The notes under the pieces: generated by a model
Seen by the model: the letters and a program-made list of their open reading frames with translations, nothing else
What the model was told of the DNA's origin: nothing
Databases searched by the model: none
In this document: one piece after another, positions 21,419-33,400 of the stretch
How positions within the stretch are numbered: position 1 is the first letter of the stretch
How the letters are laid out: every line of letters starts with the position of its first letter
Position numbers and translations under genes: made by a program
Origin: Rhyzopertha dominica
Taxonomy: Eukaryota; Arthropoda; Insecta; Coleoptera; Bostrichidae
Reading direction: 5' to 3'
DNA: 64,000 bases
Assembly: GCA_025024175.1 (NCBI GenBank)
Contig: QCXZ01000064.1
Coordinates: forward strand, 24,920,286 to 24,984,285

Positions 21419-24400
21419 GTAAGTACCATTGTGTTATTATATGATAAATTTTATTTAAATAGTAATTAATTTTCTTTTAACTACCTATTCGTTATTCGAA
21501 CAAGTTGATGATTGAAAGGTATTTTGTTTGCAAATTCGCGGATGTATTAAGCTAAGTAATGAAGATTTGTACGCAATCAAAACAATATTACTCCATTTTA
21601 ACGTTTAAATGAAATATCTAGTTCTCAAATATTTCGAGCGGTTAATAAAAAATGCAAAAAGAACTTAAAAAACAAACTATGTATATTGACCTTGATTATA
21701 GCGACACCAAAAGTGTAGGCGCTCAACAGATGAAGGAAATGCAACATAAACTATTATTTTGATATTGTTATAATATTACTTCCACATCCAACGGATGGGA
21801 AGTATCGTATCGCGAAAAAAAATTTCAAAAATTTTTATTTGCTCATTCGCTTTAATATGGTTGAAAACGCAAAAAACAAAATTTGAGCAAAGAAAATTTC
21901 TTGTCTGTGTGTCTGTGTTTATGTCTCTGTGTGTCTGTGGTATTGTTTGTGGACAAGATAATTTTCGAAAGACTTAATATATGAACTTGAAATTTGGCAA
22001 ACGTATAAATCTCAACTACCCAAAGCGACCTATTGTGTGAGGGGTAAGTAGGGTATCGGGAAAGGGGCGAAATTGGGGGGTAACTACCCATTTTGCAAAT
22101 TTCTATTTTTTTATATTTTTTCGTTTTAGTATGTCATTAGTAGTATAATTAATTCTTATAAATTTTCGGTACAGCAAACTGTTTAGAAGATATTAGCAAA
22201 AAAGCGTCACTTAAAGAAAACGGTTTTTCCTAAATATCTCCAAATATATTTAATATATTCAAAAAATGAAAATACCATCAGATAGGAAATAAAATTTCTC
22301 ACAAAAAGTGTCTTAGAAAATTTATACAAAATTTTGACGTTTTCGAAATATTTCCAAAAAACCTATTTTGGACCCTGCTCTTACGATTTTTTTTAAAATT
22401 TAGGTATTATATAGAAAATAAAATTTCTGATCAGAAAGCGCCCTTGTATTTTTTTTGTTAAGTTAACAATTTTCGAGTTATTTGGAAAAAACCGATTTAA
22501 AGAAATTTATATATTTTTGCTAATATTACGAGGTCTGTTTGTCTTGGAAAAAATGTGTAGAGAGAAAAAATGCTCAAAACTTCTACTAATCGTATAGTAT
22601 AAGAAATAAAAACGTAAATGTCATTTTGACAATTGGATGTGTAAGTATTGATTCAATTTGCAGCGGTTTTTTTTCTTTTATTGCCAACTTCTGACCTTGC
22701 CTTGTTTGCCATGACGCTTGTCTTGCCCTTATTTTAACTTTTCAGTGAGCTTTTAGATGTAGACATAAAAATTATAGTTTTATAATTTGTTACAACAGTA
22801 CATCTATTGATAAACCCATGAATAATATTCTTNATATAAAAAAAACCGCTGCAAATTGAATCAATACTTCCACATCCAATTGTCACTTAACAAAAAAAAA
22901 TTACAAGAGTGCTTTCTGATCAGAAATTTAATTTTCTATATAATACCAAAATTTAAAAAAAATCATACGAGCAGGGTCCAAAATAAGGTTTTTTTGAAAT
23001 ACTTCGATAATGTCAAAATTTTGAATAAATTTTCTAAGACACTTTTTGTGAGAAATTTTATTTCCTATCTGATGGTGTTTTAATTTTTTGAATATATGAA
23101 ATATATTCGGAGATACTTAGGAAAAACCATTTTCTTTAAGTTACGCTTTTTTGCTAATGTCTTTTAAACAGTTTGCTGCACCGATAATTTATAAGAACGA
23201 ATAAAACTCGCAGTTATACTACTAATCACATATTAAAACGAAAAAAAAATAAAAAAATAAAAATTTGCAAAAAGGGTAGTTATCCCCCAATTTCGCCCCT
23301 TACCGATACCCTACTTACCCCACAAACAGTGGGTCGCTTTGGATAGTTGAGATTTATACGTTCGTCAGATTTCAAGTTCATATATTAAGTCTTTCGAAAG
23401 TTATCGTGCCCACAAACAATACCATAGACACACAGACACAGACATACAGACACACAGACATTTTTTTCTTGCTCAAATTTTGTTTTTTTTGCGTTTTCGA
23501 CCATTTTAAAGCGAATGAGCAACTAAAAAATTTTGAAATTTTTTTCACGATACAATACTTCTCATCCGTTAGATGTGGAAGTAATTAATTAATTACTCTT
23601 CATGGATCAATTAATTAGTGGATTTTCTAAACTGATTCACGTATTATTGTTGTCAGGAGTGTGCAAAATTTTAAGTCAATTGGTGAAAGAGAAATTGCTT
23701 AAATAGCGATTATAAAATTTGTACAACACAGGCAATCAAACTGGGTGGATTGAATAGATTATGGTAACAACAGACTCCGTGTGTAGCTAGGTTTCTATCT
23801 TTTACTGCTAGAATATCAAATCCCATTCCTATACGCTTTTTTATATAAAGTGCATTTGTTTTTATTTGATATAAATCAACGCTCTTCTAGTACTCCCGTA
23901 CATATAGTAGGTAGCGTAATTGCGTTCCCCGAAAAACAATAACAATAAAAATATTGTAACTTATAATTACGGCATTGTTATGCCTGTAATCGGAATGATT
24001 GGTAATGTTATTTCTGAGTATTCAAAATAGCTTCTTTCTATTGACTCTCTGCTGTTATTTGAAGTATAATACCAGGGTAATTTCCATTTAACAGTCTTCT
24101 AGTACGACAATTTAATTGCATGTCTTCATTCTTAACAGGCTTATTTCTGTATATACGAATTTTACAGCAAAATGTCCATAACAAAAGTAGTTATGCTTAT
24201 TATTTTTCATTTCTTAGACTACTTTTTGTTTTTGTATGCAAACTCATGTCCATGGCAGAGTAATTAATTTTAAAAGGTAACTAAGCGTTTTTTTGTGAAT
24301 TTGTTTTATACTTGACATAACCTGCTGGTATTTATTTTGTATGGTTTGATAAAATTTTTGTTTAAAATTGTGATTTCAAGTAAACTACAGACAGAGTTAT

Positions 24401-27400
24401 TAAGTCAGGTTCTGCAGGTACTGATTTTTATTCATTTGATGATAATTCTAATATTATAACGTAGTATATAATCCATTCATTTAAATAGAATAGTAGATTC
24501 AAACTATTTTAAATTATATGTTCAACCTGAAGATGTCGTACAGATAACAGAAAGTACCCAACCAATTTTGCAGCCAGTATTTCTTGAAATTCGAGTCTGA
24601 ATTTGGCTTGCAGCTCTTGCGCAAATTTCATGGCTTTTCTTTGTACACCTTGTTATAATTACTCCAAGCAAAAAAAATCAATTAGACCTGATTCAGGCGA
24701 CCTAGCAGTTCCCCGACGTCTTTATGAAGCATGGATTTAAATGTCATGCCCAATAATATCAGGATACTATGTATGCTATGCCATCATACAGTGAGGATAT
24801 TCACCAGACCAGTAGTGGCGGTTACGTCTGTTTAAAAATCCATTTAGGCAAAAAGGCAAAATTTGTATAATCATGTCCATCATCAACGCACAAAACTGCA
24901 TTCTTATGTCAGGATCATTTTCATTTAGCTCATGGAGAAGGTGTATTTTGTGTGGTTTGTTTTGTTTTTTGTTAACATTCGAGAAGCTGAGTAATGACTA
25001 ATATTATTGTCCAAAGCAACTTGTGTTTTTGACGCCTTTACATATCTGGTTTCCTTAAAATTTTAACTAAGTTGGTCTCTCTGGAATGGACAATAGGATT
25101 CCTTTCTGTGTGAACATTATTGAATTAAAATTACTACCGTCTTGGTGTAAATGTTGTCGATCATAATTAAGGATTCAAATCCCTTCAGTTTCACTGATCT
25201 TTACCATGTCCGCAAATTAAAGTGAAACGGCTATTATTAAATTAATCTTTTAACTTACTTAAATGTACTTTAAACTGGCATGAAAAAGGAGAGAATAAAA
25301 TATTTATCAAATAAATAAATACTACTACTGACACATGCAGAACCTGTTTTAATAACGCTTTTTGTACATCTGATCCTTTATATATCCTAAAATAAAATAG
25401 TTAAAGGATGTTAAAGCAAGGTACCGTGGTAGAAATTTATACGACCCATTGTCTTGAATCTAACGATAATTGAACTCTTTACATTCAGGCTTTATATTCT
25501 GGTAGACTATATAAAGTTGGACTGATGTTTTATAAAAAAAACATACCTTTCACTATATTTTCTTCGTAAAAGAGTAGTGTGACTGATTTTCCAAATTTTG
25601 CTTCCATCTATCGACATAACTAACCTGTCTAGTAAAGTAATTTTCTTGTGATTTTAACGATACTTTTCTGATGGTTGTTTTTGTAAAAATTATTTAAAAT
25701 TAGTGCAATCTTGGCGACATCATGATAGGTAGATTTTATATGCAAGACATCATCAGATATGTATTTAGAACGTAATATTTTGTATAATTATTTTTATGAA
25801 AAATTAAGAAGAACGTTACCAAGAAATTGACGCAATGTTACTGTAGAAACAACCGCCGGCGTTTATTCTGTATATTGCAGAATCAACAAACATAAGTTAT
25901 ATAAACCAGCAACTATCTCCTGAACCTTTAGAAACAGCCTAAAAATATTACAAAATATTATTCACTAACATGTATAAAATTCAGTGTGGAATCACATGCT
26001 GCGAAGCACATACTTCTACGTATTTTTTTACCACTCAAGCACTAAACGATAAAACTTGAAAAAAAATCCCGAAATGTTACCGATTTTTACTGTAGTAAAA
26101 AGTTACATTTTTGCATTACCGAGTAATATTTTTGTTATCTTTTTAATAACTGAGAAACAGGCGGCTACTGACGGATATGCGTATAGCAGTATGTGCTTTT
26201 AGCCTGATTGTGAATTTATTGTGGATCATGAAGTAAAAATATCTAGATAAGTTGGAATAAGTACAATGCAAGCAATGGGGTCTGGGAATTTGTAATCCAG
26301 TATTCTAATTGCAAATAGGTATATCAACTCAACACAATTCTACATTACCTAGACGTCACCAAATTTAATCTGGGTCTAATAGCGTGATTGAGGTCAAATA
26401 GACTTAAATTAACCTGATTTTGTTTGTTTTACCTATTATTTCATGCCCGCTTGATATTGTTATCAAGTTATTATCACTGCATTCTCTATGCTTGTGGAAC
26501 GATAATAGGTAAACATTAACAGCAATATTCACAGCATTGCGTAGTATGCTACTCAGTTATGCCGTACTTTGTACCTATCAAATATAAATACAGGGTTAGT
26601 CCAAAGTCGGTATTGGTATGGTATGTTTGCATACCGAAAAATAACANCNTAATTGTGATATTTTCATTTCTATTTACTTCAGGTTCAACCGGAATGCTCA
26701 CAACCTAATTAAAACACAAGCAATTAAAGACGGATCATATAATTAAACTGAAATTTCACTTCGTTGGGTTTTTTCATATTTCCTGCCTCGTCTTCAGGAT
26801 TACAAATATAGATGTTTAAAGAGGATATTTTATATTCAAAATTGGTTAAGGTAAAGCGGTGTCAGAGAGAAAGCACTATATGGTATCAAGGAATGCGCCG
26901 CCGAAGGAGGTCTAATTTATTGTTAAAACACTGTTTAAGCTTTTTTGACCATAATTTGACTCCCTTCATAAAAATTGTTTCCAAAAATGTTTAAAGAACT
27001 AAATTAGTTCGCACTTATTTTATATTAATACTCAAGATCTTGTTAATTTGAGAGTTTGTTATAAATCAGCATGTTTTGGTAAATACTGCGACCAGTCCTT
27101 TACAAAATAATTTACATNGAAACAATTTCTCGGTTTCAGAAGTAGAACCNGGTCAAATAGTGTGTGTGCAGCACATTCACAAAAGTGAATTAATGGAGAA
27201 GTTGGGAAAATTCTTAGTTCGTTTTTAAATACACAGACAGAATTCTTGCAGCGTAGGTTCTGGAATATATTATACTATTTACAATATCTGCAACAATAAA
27301 GGTTAAATAAATATTTTTCACAAAAGAACCCTTACNACTATTTGCGGTGTTCTATAACAAATGTTAGTAGTGAGAAAGTGTAGAAAAACTAATTTGTTTG

Positions 27401-30400
27401 CGGTATTATTATCACATCAACAACGAATGACCTACAATGGAACACCTACAAGAAAGCCATCCACACCTTGCTTTATCTTTGCCAATGAAATAATCAATGG
27501 TAAATGGCCAAAGAGGGTTTACAAGTTCGGCCATCACATCTTAGTTAATTATCATTTTCAGGTGTAAAAATATAGAACTCCTTAGGTGCAACGCGCTATG
27601 TGTAGATAAATATGCTATATGGTTAAATCAAATTTCTACTTTTATATATACCACCGGTAAATTACCGACTACATTTTGTTGTTTAACGGTAAATTTTAGT
27701 AATATCGATTGAATTATATAAAAACTGCAAATACTTGCACGACTGTTTCTGTCCCAAACAAGTTTCTTCTTAATTTATAGTAAATCTCTACGACTCCAAA
27801 AATGTGTACCACGGAGTACATTTGCTGAAAGTTTTTAGCCATCCTGTTCTGCTACAGCACAATTGTTTATTAAAAGTCCTCTAAATGTCATAATACCGAC
27901 TCAATATTTTTTTAAATATACATGATCCGCCACCTAAAACTCCCCAGACTCGTATTTTCTTTATTTTTTTTTAGGTACAACCTTAAGTTATACGTCAAAT
28001 TGTAGGTCTTTTTAAACTCTTTAAAGATAGCTTAGTTGGTGCCCAAAATTTTTTTTACAGATTATCATATTTTGTATCTAAAGTTAATTTTTGTAAATAT
28101 TTTTTAACCTTACCTCGTATAATACACATTGCTTCATAGTTGAATGCCGACTTCTGTCTTCTTCAATTTGTGTCATTACCATGTATGCGTAATTTTTACT
28201 CCTTCTTAGTGAAAAACTAGAAAAACTAGTCGCCATTGTTTAGGGGCATCAGATTTATTTATAGAACTTTTTGAAAAGTAGTACAACAATGCAAAAGCTT
28301 AAAAATATTCGTACACCGGATATCAGCAAAAAAATCATTGAAAATGTTCTGATTTAGTCTGCAGTAAACGCAATTAAAACAATATCATATTTCTCATACG
28401 ATAGCACATAGTTTTATACTTCATTAAAAAAGACAGATAAAAAAATATTGAAATTTAAGTGTTTCTTTAAAATCTAATATGTATAGCCCTGAAATATGGA
28501 CAACCCCTTTTAGTGTTGGTACAATTTCAGGTGTAGGTAAAACAAGTATCCTTCAACAGTATGTCAACAACATGTATCGCCCTGGTCAACCGCAGACTCT
28601 AGGGGTTTCGTTCTTAAACTGTAGAGTTGAAATCGGAAATGACACCACTCTTAAGCTTCAGGTATTTCTTGTTATATGAGAGTTGCCATTTTATCGTTAG
28701 AGTTAAAACNTTCGTTTTCCCCCTCTCATCAATATTTTAGATGTGGGATACTGCAGGAGAAGAAAGATTTAAAGGCATGATGCCTATGTTCTATAGAGGG
28801 ACCACAGTAGCTTTGTTGATCTTCAGCATAGACAACCGTGAAAGTTTTGACAGGTTAAAACGATGGTGTTCAGAGTTAAGGCGTTTGGAAGGAGAACACG
28901 TAATAAAAGCAGTTTTAGGAAATAAAATAGATTTGAAGAATTACAGGGAGGTATGGTAATTACCGCTGTGGATAACAAAAAAACATAATAAGGAACACAT
29001 TTCAGGTGTCGCGACAAGAAGGCAAAGAATACGCCAAAAGCTTAAGCTGCAAGTACTTCGAATGTTCGGCTAAAGAGAATGTGGTAAGGCAATTTTTCTT
29101 TCAGCAAAGTATGAAGACACATTAAAATCCCTAGAATTGAAAATTAAAAATTTTGATTTCATATTTAAAGTCGACCATCTGCAGTCAGTTTAGAACTTTA
29201 GCTTTGTTTATAATGGGTGTATTTTCAAGCTTGGTACAACTTCCGATCGCAATAGCTGTGACATCAGCTGTCAATTTGCGTCCTATTACTGACATTTGTA
29301 TTAAGTGTGCCAAGTCATTATGAATGCTTTCATGTTTGAACAACGCCATCAAATCATATTTCGGAAAACGTACAGACCTAGTGAATTGTACGGGCACAGA
29401 ATCGTTTATCTGAGCTATTCGTCGCACTGTAATCAGATTTGGTATCACACAGTCCTTGGAGTCTAGACTCTAGAGATGCAAGAATACCACATGCTTACTG
29501 AGGAGAATATTTCCGCTGTAAACAGTGCGCAAGGAGATTTGTCGGCGGTCGCAGCAATTGGGGCTCGTTCATCACGTGGAAAATTTGACATAAAGATTTT
29601 GGGTTACACCATTGTAAGATTCAGCTTGTCGAGGACTTAAAGCCATGAAACCTTCACTTGCGCCATTTTTGGACGTTTTCGAGCATTTTAAGCCATCGAG
29701 CAAATACAAATTTTTGAAAATTTTTCTTGCGATAAAATTGTGGTGCTGTTTATATGCTGGTAGCATTATTAGGTCTTATTTCTTTAAAAAGAGGCTGGAG
29801 CTAAACTTACGGTCAATCAGGAATGTTGCCAACCTGTCCATGATTAATAATAATAATAATAATTTTTTAAAATATTTTGATGACATTGATCTAGACGAGA
29901 TGTGGATGCAACATGATGGAGCTACGTGCTATACGGCGAAAAAACTAGCGACTTATAGCAAACACGATCGTGTTAAGTAGATTTCAAGAAATGAACCTTT
30001 CACTTGCCCAGATCCTGCGATTCGACTCCTCTAGATTATCTTCTGTAAGGCTAGGTAAAGTTATTGGTTTGTTTATGCTAATAAACCAGAAACAGTGGAA
30101 GCCTTGGAGGCAACATTGTTCGTGTGATTCGTGACATATAACCATCGTTGCTGGAAAAAGTGACCCAAAACTGGTCTAAGACTAAGAGAATGTGCTCGTC
30201 AGGAACAGCCGCGGTGTTCATATGCGTTATGTACTTTTTAAATATTAACGTTAAGTAGTATTTAAATGTGAGTGTGAATTCAAGTTTGAAATTCTATCAT
30301 TCTTAAAAAACACCCTGTATAATCGAGCTTTATACAGGGCGATTCACTGTCGATGGCACCTTAGACGTTTAGGAAAAAGAAGATGTAAGATTTTTCTCAA

Positions 30401-33400
30401 AATTTAACTACTCGGGTAATTGATTTTGCTTTATCGTTTATTCAGCACTGCGACGTTGCCGCTAAAATCGAACAGTATTAACAATTTTACTTTGCTATAC
30501 CCGTCTTTATCTTTACGTTTCAGTCAAAACGTGGCTCCAATTAAATATTTATTACTGTAATGTTACGATCTGTAGAAAACTGAAATTCTTAAGAGGGGCG
30601 TTTACCTAGAGCGAATCGGGTCATTTTAAGCACCTACCGTTTTACATTTTACCGAGTTATTCGAAACTTTTACGAAGTGAAATTTCGACATGGCATTGAC
30701 AAAAGATGTAGCCACAACGTAGAGTTCAAGTTTTTTCTGAATTTGGTACGGTAATGTAAATATTTGTTGTTATATTTTGCTTAAAAATGCGTATTTTTGG
30801 CGAGCTATTTCTCCAAAACTAAGGCATATAAACGAAAAATTCGAACTCCACGTTTTTCTTTGTACACTACCAAAAACATGAGCACGATAAATGAGTAAAA
30901 ACATTCAAAAAATCTAAAACCGCAAACCCTTTCGCACGAGTCCTTCACGAGAGCAGAATGCGAATGCCCATCCCCACCAGGTCCGTCGCGTGGTATCCAG
31001 TGAACAGTGAGGCTAAGAAACAATCCTGTCGGAAATGATCGAGCGGTATACGATCTATTCCGATATGACTGAATTTCTAAGATTGTATGTCTAATTACAC
31101 GTGACAAGTTTAATGTTAAAAGCTCTTTCACATTAATTTACTGTCTGCCGAAGCAATGGGGAGGCGGAAGGAAAATTATTATAAAAGTTCCTCCAGAAAT
31201 CATAGTCGACATGCAGTTAGAATGAAATGTTATATAGTTCATATTTACAGAAATAAATGNGTTATTCCATATTTTGAATAACCTGGTATAATATCATAGT
31301 AAGTTACTAATATCATGCTTACTTTTTTATGCACACCCTACAGTCAGCAATTTTGCGAATATTAGTTTAGCTCGTCTGTTGCTCGTACGATCTTTGCGTG
31401 ATTTCAACCTATCGGCTACCCTCTTACGTCCCATGTCCCGCTGGTAATATGGGTTGCATAGTTTACATTTCTGCCCGATCGCTCCAAGTAAATGCCCCTC
31501 TTAACGAAGTCCTGTGTATTAGTTCCGCATTGTATAGGGTCGTTCAACATTCGTGATTTTACTACTAGATACAAAGACTGCCAAAAATGCTTTTCTTAAT
31601 GGACCATCCTGTATATTACCAAATATTCTAATAGACAATTAAAGTCCTCTTGAAAGATACCTGCATGATGTTCCTATACTTAATTAGTTAGGTTTCCGAA
31701 ATAAAGGTACGAGGGTGAATGCTTTCAGCGTCCATGTATAGAAGATAACATTTTCTCGAAAACATTCACTTTCAAAATTTTGTTTGAACTTGTGCCAGGC
31801 AAATTTTGAGGTTCTTCGTCTTTGACAAAGATTACAGGTGTAATCGAAACGTCAGACTAATAACTTTTTATCAGTGTTTTCAAGCGGCAGCGGTTTCTCC
31901 GAAAAAATATCTTAAAGGTACGTTTCTACAAAATTCGAATTATTTTGGGGTATTTGTATTAGGCTTTTTAAGATTACGTCAACCAACATGGCTTCCAGGG
32001 GGCACCCAGCGCGCGCATTGGACGCGCCTACGAAACCGTGGAAACGGACGCGTGGCTGATAGAGTTGGACTTGACCAAGTCGTTCATGCCTTGATTCGTT
32101 TGATTCGGCTCACAGCTAATGAATCAGCGTCGTTCGTGCGTCTGTCATGGTTGACGGTTGGCTGGCTGGCTACTGTTACGGGACACATGTTGCAGCTGTC
32201 AGCTGTCTTTAAGCATGTCTAACTTACTCAATAACTCGTTCTCAGTAATGATTCTTGAACGACTTCAATGATCTGAAACTATGCGATTGATTTAGCAATT
32301 TGAATTGAATCGAATGTTCCAGCTCTAGTGACTGACGTTAGTATTAAGTAATGAGGTTTCTATGACAGCGTGTTAGAAGCTGCATCGTTTTGACAGGTGC
32401 CCTCTGACAGCCACTTCGAAAGTCACGTGTTCTAAAAAGCCTAATTACGTAGCCATCAAATGTCAAGAAACATGACATAATGAAAATGTAACATTAGCGC
32501 ATTCAAAAGAAAACGTTTGCATATTTTTTAACAAAAGTAAACTTGACAAGAATTGGAAAAGGTATGGAAAGAAATGATTATTCAATCAATGGAATAGCTT
32601 ATTCTTCACTGATATAATCTGACCAAATTATAACAAGAACATGATTTATAACTAATAAAAAGAGTTTGTACGATTATAAAATCATTTCCTTAATTTTGGT
32701 TCTAAAGTGAAGTATAAAGAATTTTACAGAAACCTGTAACTTCATATGAACACATCATAAACGTTTTGACCGATTTTCACCTTGATCCCTAAGCTTGTAT
32801 TAAAAGTGCAGGTGCAGATTTAGCCTTAATATATTCTTCTATTCAAAGGGTCCTTCGAAAGCATGACAAGTTTACAAAAGTTTAAGCTTGGAACCAGAAG
32901 ATTGCCAAAATAAAATAGCTAAACTTTTCTACAAACCATTCTGATCCGCATCCTAGAAGAACCTAACTTTTTAAAGAAACACTTGAACAGATGAAGCAAA
33001 ATTTTTCAGGAAATGCATTTTCAATAAGAAAAATGAGCATATCTGAACTAACCAAAATCCAAATGTTTGGTGTATGCGATTTTAAGAAACGTTTAATTTT
33101 AATATTTTTTTGCCTTTTAAAAGATAAAAAAGAAAAAATAAATAAAAATTTTAAAATTAACAATTTTTTGATAATATGCCATTAATGACAATACTGTTGG
33201 TTTCAACTGGGGTGGGTCACCGGTTTATTGCACTGGGAAAGTAACAACGGTGTCCATCCAAATAATCAAATTTTTAGAAAAAATCCTATGTAGGTATTGT
33301 ATTCCGCAAACGTGTAAGGTGCCATCGATCTTGAATCACACTCTATACCATTCCTATATATGCTTTTGCGATTATTTTGAACTTTTTGATTACCCTGTAG

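Noticed and set aside
21852..23588. Open frames with TG/CA-rich repeats as small genes
   Set aside because: They are mirrored in both arms of the foldback element and coincide with simple-sequence runs.
30331..31611. A single 1.3-kb transposon between TATACAGGGCG and CATCCTGTATA
   Set aside because: The two ends are not inverted copies of each other beyond the first few bases, and no transposase lies between them.
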